DNA of 64,000 nucleotides, taken from positions 173,475-237,474 of the forward strand of contig CAVZMF010000006.1 of NCBI GenBank assembly GCA_963776375.1. The letters are read 5' to 3'. Positions 28,597 to 38,766 of this stretch are shown piece by piece. Under the pieces are notes generated by a model, which searched no databases, had not been told where the DNA came from, and worked only from the letters and a program-made list of their open reading frames with translations. The DNA is from PALSA-612 sp963776375. Its GTDB lineage: Bacteria; Actinomycetota; Thermoleophilia; Gaiellales; Gaiellaceae. Position numbers and translations under genes: made by a program. The number at the start of each line of letters is the position of its first letter. Position 1 is the first letter of the stretch.

Positions 28597-29426
28597 CGAT
28601 CCTCCATCGCCCAGGACAGCGTTCGCCGTGCCAACACCTCGACGACGCAACGCCGGTAGGCCGCGGAGCCTCGCAGGTCGTCGATCGGCTGCGCCTCGGC
28701 AGCGGCGTGCCGGGCGAATTCGAGCAACGCTTCCCCGGGATCGTCCCAGTCGAGTGCCGTCGCCGCGAACAGCTCGGCCTGGCTGGCCCGTAGCACCGTC
28801 GGCCCGACGGATCCGAGCGCAAGCCTCAGCTCGTGGCCGGACTCGTCGAGCTGGACACAGACGCTGGCGATCGCGATCGTCATCGCGTTGCGGATGCCGA
28901 CCTTGGCGAAGGCACCGGGGCCGTCGGCGCGCCGCCATTCGACGCCGAGGATCAGCTCGTCGGCGGAGAGGCTGTTCCGCTTGGGGCCGAGCAGGAAATC
29001 GCCCCAGCGGACCCGGCGGAGGACGCCTTCTCGAGCCGCGACGATCGAAGCGTCGTAGGCGGCCAGGACAGCGATGCTGTCGCCCGCGGGCGAGGCGGTG
29101 GCGAGATTGCCGCCGATGGTCGCCCGGTTGCGAATCTGCGGCGATCCGACCGAACGGGCAGCCTCGACCAGCGGGCGGAAATCGGTGAGCTCGCGGGCGA
29201 TCCGGGCGAAGGTCACGCCGGCGCCGAGGAAGACGGTGCCTGCTCGGCACGACCAGTGCTTGAGCTCCTCGACCCGCGACAGATCGAGGAGAGAGTCTGG
29301 TCGCACCCGGCGGGCGTTGACCTCGACCATGAGGTCGGTGCCGCCGGCCACCGGGACAACGTCCGGGTGCTCGCACTTGATCGCGAGCGCCTCGTCAAGC
29401 GAGCGGGGTGCATACACGGTCGTCAC
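28590..29426 (-). CDS. Molybdenum hydroxylase FAD subunit
   Basis: This is a 278-aa FAD-binding subunit of a xanthine-dehydrogenase/CO-dehydrogenase-type enzyme. The two FAD pyrophosphate motifs are VPVAGGTDLMVEV near residue 25 and the TIGGNLATASPAGD block near residue 105. The C-terminal domain ends RTLSWAMEDRC. It passes electrons from the Fe-S subunit to NAD+ or another acceptor. The start codon overlaps the stop of the luciferase-like oxidoreductase by four bases, and its end overlaps the Fe-S subunit start. Confidence 0.9.
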   Translation of the reverse strand: MTTVYAPRSLDEALAIKCEHPDVVPVAGGTDLMVEVNARRVRPDSLLDLSRVEELKHWSCRAGTVFLGAGVTFARIARELTDFRPLVEAARSVGSPQIRNRATIGGNLATASPAGDSIAVLAAYDASIVAAREGVLRRVRWGDFLLGPKRNSLSADELILGVEWRRADGPGAFAKVGIRNAMTIAIASVCVQLDESGHELRLALGSVGPTVLRASQAELFAATALDWDDPGEALLEFARHAAAEAQPIDDLRGSAAYRRCVVEVLARRTLSWAMEDRC

Positions 29427-30445
29427 GCGGCGGTTCCCACGGCGGTGAAGGCGTCGATCATCGCCTCGACGTCATCGCCGAGGGGGTAGAGCACGGGGCA
29501 GGTACAGCCGGCCTCGACGTACTCCTGCACCTTGGCACGGCAGTCGTCGGCCGTGCCGGAGGCGGTGATCAGCTGGACGACCTCGTCGGGCACGAGCGGC
29601 ATTGCCCGCTCGATCTGATCGGCTGTCGCCGGCCAGGTCAGCACTCGGCCGATTTCCTCGAGCAGTGACTCGTCGACGCCGCTCGCCTTCATGATGTGCG
29701 GTTGCTGCCCCAGGTACTGGACGACGAGCTCGCGCGCCCGGTCGAGCGCGAGCGAGCGGTCTGCGTCGAGCGAGCAGACGACGAGCTGCGGACGGTCGAG
29801 GTCGTCGACGGTGCGGCCGGCGCGCTGGGCACCCGCGGCGAGTGCTTCCATCGCCGCCTGGTTGTAGGCCGGGCCGACGAGGTAGTTGAGGACGACGCCG
29901 TCGCCGATCTCGCCGGCGAGCTCCATCATCTTCATGCCCGTGGCGCCGACGTAGATCGGCACGTGCTTCGGCGAGCGGTCGCCGTGGACGATGTCGATCT
30001 CGACGTCGTCCAGGTGCACGAACTCGCCGTGGAAGGTGACGCGCTCCATGGCGAGCAGGCGTCGTGTCGCCTCGACCGTCTCGCGCATCGCCTGCAGCAC
30101 GTGGCGGCGGTGGACGCCGACCTTGGAGGCGAGAGGCTCCCACCAGGCGCCGACTCCAAGCCGGATGCGGCCGGGCGCAAGGTCGTCGAGAGTCGAGAAG
30201 GTGGCGGCGAGCAGCCCGACGTTCCGCGTCCAGGTGTTGACGACGCCTGAGCCGATGCCGATCCGCTCGGTGACGGCCGCGTAGGCGGCCATCGGCACGG
30301 TCGCCTCGCGGACGAGCCGGCTCTCCGCCTGCCAGACGGCCTCGAAGCCAGCTTGCTCGGCGAGCTGCGCGTAGTGCATGCCGTCCCGGATCGGATGCTT
30401 GTCCTGGAGGTAGAGGGCTACACGGTGGTCAGCTGCGACGGCCAT
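29423..30445 (-). CDS. Luciferase-like (LLM, probably F420-dependent) oxidoreductase
   Basis: This is a 340-aa TIM-barrel flavin/F420 enzyme. Family marks are LAEQAGFEAVWQAESR, IGIGSGVVNTWTRNVGLLA, the GRIRLGVGAWW loop, and PIYVGATGMKMMELAGEIGDGV. The pattern is closest to the methylene-tetrahydromethanopterin reductase (Mer) branch, whose members use F420 in actinobacteria. The ATG at 30445 follows GAAGGAAGG and lies inside the end of ssnA (28-base overlap). Its own stop overlaps the FAD subunit start. Being translationally locked between ssnA and the hydroxylase genes, it probably reduces or oxygenates an intermediate of the same pathway. The reaction is unknown. Confidence 0.8.
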   Translation of the reverse strand: MAVAADHRVALYLQDKHPIRDGMHYAQLAEQAGFEAVWQAESRLVREATVPMAAYAAVTERIGIGSGVVNTWTRNVGLLAATFSTLDDLAPGRIRLGVGAWWEPLASKVGVHRRHVLQAMRETVEATRRLLAMERVTFHGEFVHLDDVEIDIVHGDRSPKHVPIYVGATGMKMMELAGEIGDGVVLNYLVGPAYNQAAMEALAAGAQRAGRTVDDLDRPQLVVCSLDADRSLALDRARELVVQYLGQQPHIMKASGVDESLLEEIGRVLTWPATADQIERAMPLVPDEVVQLITASGTADDCRAKVQEYVEAGCTCPVLYPLGDDVEAMIDAFTAVGTAA

Positions 30446-31704
30446 GGCTGTCCTTCCTTCGGCTCGAACTCGTGCTCGGGGACCTCCTCGAGGCGCCGCC
30501 AGAGGCGCTCGGCCTGCTCGAGCGCGGCGGCGGCCAGCTCGGACTGGTCGACCCCGAGCAGGCGGTGGTTGCGGACGACCCAGCGGCCTCCGACCATCAC
30601 GTCGCGCACGGCCCGCGACGAGAGGCCGAAGACCCAGTGGCCGGCCAGGCTCGCGTCGCGCAGCGGCGCGGGGGCGGGGTAGTCGAGGACGACGAGGTCG
30701 GCGGGCGCGCCGGGCTCGAGCGTGCCCAACAGCGGCTCGCCGAACAGGCGGCCGGCGAGGCGGGCGCTCTCCGCGAGGCAGGCGAGCGGCCAGTCCGCGC
30801 CGACGCCCGGGTCGTCCTCGCGCAGGCGGAAGTAGGCCGTGCGCGACTCCTCGAACATGTCCGAGCCGATGCCGTCCGTGCCCAGCGCCACATGGGCGCC
30901 GAGCTCCTGCACCGGTGCGCGGCCGACCGCGTTGTTCATGTTCGAGCGGGCGTTGTGCGCGACGGTCGCGCCCGCCCTGCGGACGAGCGCGAGCTCGTGC
31001 TCGCCGACGTGGATCCCGTGGGCGAGCAGCGTGTGCTCGTCGAGGATGCCGAGCGCTGCAATCCGTTGCACGGCGCCCAGGTCGATCCCGTCCTCGCCCG
31101 CGTGGATGTGCAGCGGCCCGATCTCGGCGCAGGCGAGCAGCGTCTCGTCGGTCAGCGTGAACGAGGCGTGCGCGCCGACGAGCGCCCGCGTGAGCGGCGG
31201 CTGCTCGCGCCGGACGCGCTCGAGGAAGCGCGCGTTCTCGGCGATCCCGGCGGCGGCGCGCCCGGAGCCGTCGCGGTCAGAGGTCTCGTAGCAGAGCACG
31301 GAGCGCAGGCCGAGCGACTCGAGCGCCGCCGCGATCACGTCGAGCGAGCCGTCGATCGCGTTCGGCGAGGCGTGGTGGTCGACGAGGGTCGTCGTCCCCG
31401 AGAGCAAGGCCTCCATCCCGCCGACGAGCGCCGAGGCGCGGACCGTCTCCTCGTCGAGCGCGCGGTCGAGCCGCCACCAGATCCGCTGCAGGATCTCCAG
31501 GAAGTTCTCCGGCGGCGCGAGGGAGTACGGCATGCCGCGGGCGAGCGCCGAGTAGAGGTGCGTGTGGGCGCAGACGTTCCCGGGCACGACGAGCAGGCCG
31601 TCCGACGGGATCCGCGTGCCCGTTCCGGCGCGCGCGATCCGCCCGTCGGCGACCCAGAGGTCGCCGCCGACGACGCGAACCGGGTCGAGCGAGAGGACGA
31701 TCAC
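30418..31704 (-). CDS. ssnA: SsnA-type aminohydrolase
   Basis: This is a 428-aa metal-dependent amidohydrolase of the cytosine/guanine deaminase superfamily. The metal motif is NVCAHTHLYSALARGM near residue 45. It is followed by the SsnA-typical FLEILQRIWWRLDRALDEE, then HIHAGED, HGIHVGEHE, the HNARSNMNN loop and GTDGIGSDMFEES carrying the catalytic Asp. SsnA proteins occur in purine/uric-acid catabolic clusters, where a deaminase or ring-opening role is proposed. The start overlaps the stop of the fused hydroxylase (ATGA). The exact substrate cannot be read from sequence. Confidence 0.85.
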   Translation of the reverse strand: MIVLSLDPVRVVGGDLWVADGRIARAGTGTRIPSDGLLVVPGNVCAHTHLYSALARGMPYSLAPPENFLEILQRIWWRLDRALDEETVRASALVGGMEALLSGTTTLVDHHASPNAIDGSLDVIAAALESLGLRSVLCYETSDRDGSGRAAAGIAENARFLERVRREQPPLTRALVGAHASFTLTDETLLACAEIGPLHIHAGEDGIDLGAVQRIAALGILDEHTLLAHGIHVGEHELALVRRAGATVAHNARSNMNNAVGRAPVQELGAHVALGTDGIGSDMFEESRTAYFRLREDDPGVGADWPLACLAESARLAGRLFGEPLLGTLEPGAPADLVVLDYPAPAPLRDASLAGHWVFGLSSRAVRDVMVGGRWVVRNHRLLGVDQSELAAAALEQAERLWRRLEEVPEHEFEPKEGQPWPSQLTTV

Positions 31705-34259
31705 GGGGCCTTCCCGTTGTGCCGGGCGAGATGAGGCACCGCGGCGAGAGCGGCCGGGGAGTCCTTCATCGGCAGCGTCGTGTGCCAGGCGCCGTCGAAC
31801 GCGTGCAGCGCGCCGGCGACTGCAGCCGCGGTGGGGACGAGCGCGGCCTCGCCGACGCCCTTCGCGCCGTACGGGCCCTCCGGCTGCGGCTCCTCGACGA
31901 GGACGACCTCGACCTCGGGCATCCCGGTCGGCGGGACGATGTGCAGCGACTTGAGCGTGGTCGTCTGCGGCACGCAGCCGTCGACGACGAACTCCTCGGA
32001 CAGCGCCTGCCCGAGGCCCATGTGCACTGCGCCCTCGATTTGGCCCTCGACGAGTGTCGGGTTGATCGCCTTGCCGACGTCGTGGGCGGCGATCACCTTC
32101 CTCAGACGTCCCTCGTCGTCGAGGATCGCGACCTGGGTCGCCCAGGCATACGCGAGGTGCGTGACCGGCTCCTCGGCATCGTTCGCCGTCGTCCAGTCGA
32201 CGTCGAACTCACCCGGGAACTCCTGCCCGGCCAGGTCTTCGAGCGGCCCGGCCGCCTTCAGCTTCCGGGCGGCGTCGATGACGGCGTTGCCGCCGAGGAC
32301 AGTCGCGCGCGAGGCGGTCGTCTGGCCGGTGTCCAGCTCGCGCTCGGTGTCGACCACGATGCGCACGCGTTCGGGCGGCAGGCCGAGCTCCTCGCAGGCG
32401 ATCTGCTGCAGGATCGTGTTCACGCCCTGGCCCATCTCCGTCCAGGAATGGAAGAGCGTGACGGTCCCGTCGCTGCCGGCCCGCAGCAGGACGCGACCGT
32501 GCTCGGGGACGCCGTTGCCGATGCCGGTGTTCTTGACGCCGCAGGCGATCCCGGCGTAGCGCGCGCCACGGTAGGCATCGCGGACCGCGAGCAGCGTCTG
32601 CTTGATGCCGACGCCGGGGCCGAGCTTCTGGCCCGTGCCGAAGCGGTCGCCCACCTCGACGGCGTTCCGCCAGCGGATCTCCCAGCCGTCGATGCCGAGT
32701 TCCTCCGCGAGCGCGTCGAGCACGCCCTCGAGGGCGAAGTTGGCCTGGTTGACGCCGAAGCCGCGCATCGCGCCGCAGGGCGGGTTGTTCGTGTAGACGG
32801 CCCGGGCCTCGACGTCGACATTGGGCGCCCGGTACGGGCCGCAGGCATGGCCGGCGGCGCGCTCCAGCACCTTGTCGCCGACGCTCGCGTATGCCCCGGT
32901 GTCGCCGACAATGCGCGCGCGGACCGCCGTCAGCCGCCCGTCCTCGTCGGCGCCGACGGTGTAGTCGAGCCACATCGGGTGGCGCTTCGCGTGGAAGCTC
33001 AGGCTCTCCTTGCGGCTCAGCGTCACGAGCACGGGCCGGTCGCTCGCAACGGCCAGGAGGGCCGCGTGCCCCTGGACGTTCAGGTCCTCCTTGGCGCCGA
33101 AGGCGCCGCCGGCGGACACCTGCGTGACGCGCACCCGCTCCTCCGGCACGCCGAGGAACGACGCGATCTGGCGGCGGTCCTCCCAGACACCCTGGCCCTG
33201 GGAGTAGACGTGCATCGTCCCGTCGTCCTCGGGCACGGCCAGCGACGACTCCGGCTCCAGGAACGCGTGCTCGATGCACTGCGTCCTGAAGATCCGGTTG
33301 ACGACGTGCGCCGCGTCGGCGAGCGCCGCGTCGACGTCGCCGCGCTTCACCACCGACGTCGAGAGGACGCGCGCCCGGTACTCGAACGGCGAGGTGACCG
33401 GGTCGAGCACCTCGTAGTCCACCTCGACGAGCGCAGCCGCCTCGCGTGCGGCGTGCCGGCTCACGGCAGCGACCGCGGCGAGCACGTCGCCGACGTAGGC
33501 CGTCTCCTCGCCGACCGCGACGAGCTGGCGCCAGTCCTTCGTCAGCGTGCCCTGTGCGCGCCGGCCGGGCACGTCGGCGGCCGTCGCGACGGCGACGACG
33601 CCGGGATGTGCTTCGGCTTTCGACGTGTCGATGCGCAGGACGCGCGCCCGAGGATGGTCGGAGAAGCGTAGCGCCCCGTGCAGCATCCCCGGCGCCGTCA
33701 GATCGCCGACGAACGCCTGGTCGCCGAGCGCGAGCTCGTTCCCGAGATAGCGCGCCGTCCGGGAACCCACGCGGCCGCTCCGGTCGGGCACGGGGGGAGC
33801 CGTGCCCCGACCCGCGGCGGCCGCGAGCTCGATGGCGTCGAGAATCTTCACGTAGCCCGTGCAGCGACAGAGATTGCCGAGGAGCGCGCGGGCGATCTCC
33901 TCGCGAGTCGCGTCGGGCTTCCTGGCCAGCAGCGCTTTTGCCTTCATAACGATCCCGGGTGAGCAGAAGCCGCACTGGGAGGCCCCGGCGGCGACGAAGC
34001 AGTCCGCCCACAGCTTCCGCTCGTCGTCGTCGAGGCCCTCCTGGGTGACGACCTCCTTGCCCTCGACCCGGCTCGCCTTCTGCGCGCAGGAGACGACGGC
34101 GTGCCCGTCGACGATCACGGTGCAGGCCCCGCAGGAGCCCTCCGGTGCGCACCCGTCCTTGACGGATCGCAGCCCGAAGCGCTCCCGCAGGACCTCGAGC
34201 AGGGTCTCGTCGGGCCGGGGCTCGACCGAGACCCGCTCGCCGTTGAGCGTCAACTCCAT
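31701..34259 (-). CDS. Fused Fe-S/molybdenum hydroxylase (selenium-dependent xanthine dehydrogenase type)
   Basis: This 852-aa enzyme joins the 2Fe-2S part and the molybdopterin part in one chain, without an FAD domain, as in the Se-dependent xanthine dehydrogenase/XdhD group. Residues 1-155 hold CAPEGSCGACTV, ASQCGFCSPGI and LLGNLCRCTGYVKI. The Mo part carries GGAFGAKEDLNVQGH, NNPPCGAMRGFGVNQ and GAKGVGEAALVP with the catalytic Glu. No in-frame TGA occurs, so any selenium would be a labile ligand and not selenocysteine. The ATG lies nine bases after the upstream carbamoyltransferase stop. The gene overlaps ssnA by four bases. Confidence 0.85.
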   Translation of the reverse strand: MELTLNGERVSVEPRPDETLLEVLRERFGLRSVKDGCAPEGSCGACTVIVDGHAVVSCAQKASRVEGKEVVTQEGLDDDERKLWADCFVAAGASQCGFCSPGIVMKAKALLARKPDATREEIARALLGNLCRCTGYVKILDAIELAAAAGRGTAPPVPDRSGRVGSRTARYLGNELALGDQAFVGDLTAPGMLHGALRFSDHPRARVLRIDTSKAEAHPGVVAVATAADVPGRRAQGTLTKDWRQLVAVGEETAYVGDVLAAVAAVSRHAAREAAALVEVDYEVLDPVTSPFEYRARVLSTSVVKRGDVDAALADAAHVVNRIFRTQCIEHAFLEPESSLAVPEDDGTMHVYSQGQGVWEDRRQIASFLGVPEERVRVTQVSAGGAFGAKEDLNVQGHAALLAVASDRPVLVTLSRKESLSFHAKRHPMWLDYTVGADEDGRLTAVRARIVGDTGAYASVGDKVLERAAGHACGPYRAPNVDVEARAVYTNNPPCGAMRGFGVNQANFALEGVLDALAEELGIDGWEIRWRNAVEVGDRFGTGQKLGPGVGIKQTLLAVRDAYRGARYAGIACGVKNTGIGNGVPEHGRVLLRAGSDGTVTLFHSWTEMGQGVNTILQQIACEELGLPPERVRIVVDTERELDTGQTTASRATVLGGNAVIDAARKLKAAGPLEDLAGQEFPGEFDVDWTTANDAEEPVTHLAYAWATQVAILDDEGRLRKVIAAHDVGKAINPTLVEGQIEGAVHMGLGQALSEEFVVDGCVPQTTTLKSLHIVPPTGMPEVEVVLVEEPQPEGPYGAKGVGEAALVPTAAAVAGALHAFDGAWHTTLPMKDSPAALAAVPHLARHNGKAP

Positions 34260-34268
34260 CGCCTTACC

Positions 34269-35231
34269 TCACTCCGCTGCTCCGAGAACGAGCGAGAGCA
34301 GCGCCATCCGCAGCACGACGCCGTTGAACGCCTCCTGCCAGTAGCGGGCGTGGCGCGTCTGGTCGACGTCGGCGGGCAGCTCGTCCATCCGCGGCAGGCT
34401 GTGGAGGATGATCGCGCCGGTCTTCGCCTTCTCGCGCAGCAGGTCGCGCGTGACGCGGTAGGTCTTCGGCGTCGTCGCCACACCGCCGCCGCCTCCGTCG
34501 CGCTCCTCGCGTGACACGGAGTAGTCGGCCTGGACGACCGGCTCCATGTAGATCACGTCCGCCTCGTCGATCACGTCCTCGACCGACTCGGCCTCCTCGT
34601 AGCGGACGTTGCGCTCGTCCAGCTCGAGCATGAACTCGGGCAGGAGCGACATCTCCGGCGGCCCGACGACGTAGGCCTTCGCGTCGAACTGGGACAGCGC
34701 GTACAGGATCGAGTGCATCGTCCGCATGCGCATGTCGCCGACGAGCAGGAAGGTCAGCCCGTCGATCCGGCCGAGCTCCTTCCGGGTCGTGTACAGGTCG
34801 GTGAGCACCTGTGTCGGGTGCTCGCCCCAGCCGTCGCCGCAGTTGATGATCGGGATCGACGCCCACCTGGCCGCCTCCGCCGGCGCGCCCTGCTGGAAGT
34901 GGCGCATGGCGATGACGTCGCCGTAGTACTCGAGCATGTGGACCGTGTCCTTGATCGACTCCTGGTAGAAGTCGCCGGCCCGGGTCATCTTGGCGTCGGA
35001 GAACCCGAGCACGTGTCCTCCGAGCCGGTGCATCGCCGCCTCCGTCGCCAGCCGCGTGCGGGTGCTCGGCTGGTAGAAGGCCGTCAGCAGCGTCTTCCCG
35101 GTCAGCAGGTCGGCGTTGCGCCGGTTCCGTGCGATCGGGGCGAGCTCGTCGCAGACCTCGAAGACGCGCTCGAAATCGGCGCGCTCGAAGTCACGCAGCG
35201 ACAGGATGTCGCGGCCGAGAAAGCTTCTCAT
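34269..35231 (-). CDS. Aspartate-type carbamoyltransferase
   Basis: This is a second, distinct carbamoyltransferase of 320 aa. It has QPSTRTRLATEAAMHRLGG (carbamoyl phosphate site), the GDFYQESIKDTVHMLEYY loop, DGWGEHPTQVLTDLYT and HSLPRMDEL in place of the ornithine-type HCLP. This is the aspartate carbamoyltransferase pattern. No dihydroorotase or other pyrimidine gene adjoins it, and it sits inside a catabolic-looking operon, so a degradative role on another carbamoyl compound is more likely than pyrimidine synthesis. The start is ATG 35231 with AAGGAGG eight bases upstream, inside the 3' end of the PLP enzyme gene. Confidence 0.8.
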   Translation of the reverse strand: MRSFLGRDILSLRDFERADFERVFEVCDELAPIARNRRNADLLTGKTLLTAFYQPSTRTRLATEAAMHRLGGHVLGFSDAKMTRAGDFYQESIKDTVHMLEYYGDVIAMRHFQQGAPAEAARWASIPIINCGDGWGEHPTQVLTDLYTTRKELGRIDGLTFLLVGDMRMRTMHSILYALSQFDAKAYVVGPPEMSLLPEFMLELDERNVRYEEAESVEDVIDEADVIYMEPVVQADYSVSREERDGGGGGVATTPKTYRVTRDLLREKAKTGAIILHSLPRMDELPADVDQTRHARYWQEAFNGVVLRMALLSLVLGAAE

Positions 35232-36551
35232 CGCCTTTCCTCCTTCGTGGCTCGTGCGTTCGCACGACTCCGGTGAACAGGACTGCAACCCGCTCGTCGT
35301 CGCCCACCGAGCCGGACTCGCGCAGCGCGAGCAGCCCGGCGAGGCCGGCCGAGCCGGTGGCGTCGACGTCGATGCCGGTCGTCGCCCGCGCCAGCGCGTT
35401 CGCCGTCGCGAGCGTGTCGTCGCCGACGACGAGGGCGCGCCCACCCGTGACGGCCATGCCTTCGACGACGGCCAGCCAGTCGTAGGTCTCGTCGTCGAGG
35501 ATCCCGTGGGCGATCGAGTGCGGCTCGGTCTCCCACGGCCACATGAACTCCGAGCGGTGCTGCGCGGCGTACGCGAACCCGCCGGGGCCGTAGGCGGTGA
35601 CGGCGTCGTACGCGCGCTTGAGCGGCCAGGCGCCCGTGGTCTGCACGGTGTCGACGCGGGGAGTAGCGGGGAGCGCGCCGAGAGCGACTGCCTCCTGGAG
35701 TCCTTGCAGACAGCCGCTCGCGAGCGCGCCCCCGCCGACCTGGACGAGCAGCCGGTCGAGCTCCACTCCGGCTGCCGCGAGCTCGTAGCCCAGCGTGACG
35801 CCGCCTTCGACCGCGAGCCCGTTGAGGTTGCCCTGGCACGTGAACGGCAGTGCTCCCTCGTCGAGCGCGCGGAGCAGCGCGCGGTAGGTGGGATCGCCCG
35901 GCGAGCCGTCGCGCGGGCAGACGGCGATCCGGGCGCCGAGCTCCTCCAGACGGCCCATCACCACGGGGTCGGCGTCCGGCGGCACGAAGACGCGCAGCAC
36001 CCGTCCTCCGGCGGCCGCGACCACGGCGGCGGCGAGCGCCGCGTTGCCGCAGCTGGCGATCGCGAGGTCCGGGCGCCGGCTCGCGTCGGCGAGCCCGAGT
36101 CGCTCGATCGCCTCGAGGTGGACGAGGACGTTGAACAGGTGCCGGGCCTTGTGCGAGCCGGAGACGTTGCCGGTCTCGTTCTTGACCCAGACGCCGCCGG
36201 CGGCCGAGAAGCCCAGGCGGTCGCTGAGCTCGTCGCAGCGCTCGAACGGCGTCACCGCGAAGCCGTTGCCGTCGACCTCCGCGACGCGGTCGTCCAGCTC
36301 CCGGACGAGCTCGCAGTAGTCGTGGCCGGAGAGCCCGAGGTGGAAGGCGCGCAGGAGCCGCCGGTAGCGGAGGAACGGGTTCGGCTCGCGATCGCCGACC
36401 GGGAAGGCGATGGCCGTCAGGTCGAGCGTGCGGCGGAGGACGTGGTCGACGTCGTCGTCCCACCCGGCGTTCGGGCAGCGAAACGGATACGGGTCGACAG
36501 GGCCCGGCCGGGCGCCGCAGCCCTCGCAGACGAGCTCGGCGACCGGGTAGG

Positions 36552-36555
<4 letters not shown>
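35191..36555 (-). CDS. Threonine synthase-like PLP enzyme
   Basis: This is a 454-aa fold-type II PLP enzyme. A short CxxCG...CP zinc-ribbon-like N-terminus (LVCEGCGARPG) resembles threonine synthases. The PLP lysine is in GNVSGSHKARHLFNV near residue 136. SCGNAALAAAVVAAAGGRV and the phosphate-binding VQVGGGALASG follow. Threonine synthase itself is doubtful because the SGSHKAR context differs from the usual GSFKDR and no threonine pathway gene is near. A diaminopropionate ammonia-lyase-like or dehydratase role would fit the neighbouring genes. The GTG start overlaps the previous stop (GTGA), and its end overlaps the carbamoyltransferase start by 41 bases. Confidence 0.75.
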
Positions 36556-38059
<1,504 letters not shown>

Positions 38060-38317
38060 CGACCACCCCCCTTCTCGCGTTGGAGCGATCGTAGAAACCG
38101 GCTCCGGAACTGGCTTCGGGGCTTGGCCGTAGACGCCGTCAGTGGTTTTCCGCTGTCGGCAAGAACTTCTCGGTCGGGTTGCGTTTCCTCTCGATGACGG
38201 TGATCCGCAAGGCGGTCGGCTGACGGCAGGCGCCTCGTCCGGCTGTGCGGGTTCTCCGAAGATGCCATCCGGCCCGACCCCGACGCACCAGCCCCGCGGC
38301 TTCGGCATAGTCGGTCC

Positions 38318-38704
38318 ATGACGGTCAAGATCGACATCTCCGAGGTGTCCGAGAAGCTCGCTGCGCTGCATGCGAACGAGGCTCACCGCTCGGACAAGGC
38401 TCACAGCAGCATCGCGATCGTCGTCCCACTCACCGAGGGCCGCTGCGACGTCGTGCGCGAATTCATCGAGGAGGGCCCCCCGTTCGAGCCCAGCAAGATC
38501 GGGCTCGTGAGTCACAAGGTCTTCCTCACCGAACGCGAAGCCATCTTCGTGTTCGAGACGGAAGAAGGCCTGTCGGCCTTCGAGCGCATCCTCGCCGAGC
38601 CAGAGCTGTGGGACGCCATCGCATCCTGGGAGCACTGCATGTCCGGCGAGCCTCAGCTCGCGACCACCGTGTACGACTGGCGTCGACCCGGCGCTGAGCG
38701 CTGA
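38318..38704 (+). CDS. Hypothetical protein, dimeric alpha-beta-barrel-like
   Basis: This is a 128-residue soluble protein divergent from the large catabolic cluster. The central part (SIAIVVPLTEGRCDVVREFIEEG, then HKVFLTEREAIFVFETEEG and LWDAIASWEHCMSG) has the beta-alpha-beta-beta spacing and the terminal W-x-x-C/W pattern of ABM-like ferredoxin-fold proteins. I cannot name a family. The start ATG 38318 is the first in frame. Its promoter must share the 258-base gap with the PLP enzyme operon, so co-regulation is possible. Confidence 0.6.
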   Translation: MTVKIDISEVSEKLAALHANEAHRSDKAHSSIAIVVPLTEGRCDVVREFIEEGPPFEPSKIGLVSHKVFLTEREAIFVFETEEGLSAFERILAEPELWDAIASWEHCMSGEPQLATTVYDWRRPGAER

Positions 38705-38766
38705 TCGCCGACTCGTCTGGTGTGTCGAGCGCGTATCCCTAGCGGCGCGGCTGCGCGCGGCCTCGA

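Noticed and set aside
31701..34259. Selenocysteine in the selenium-dependent-type hydroxylase
   Set aside because: No in-frame TGA occurs within the gene. Selenium in this family is a labile cofactor ligand.
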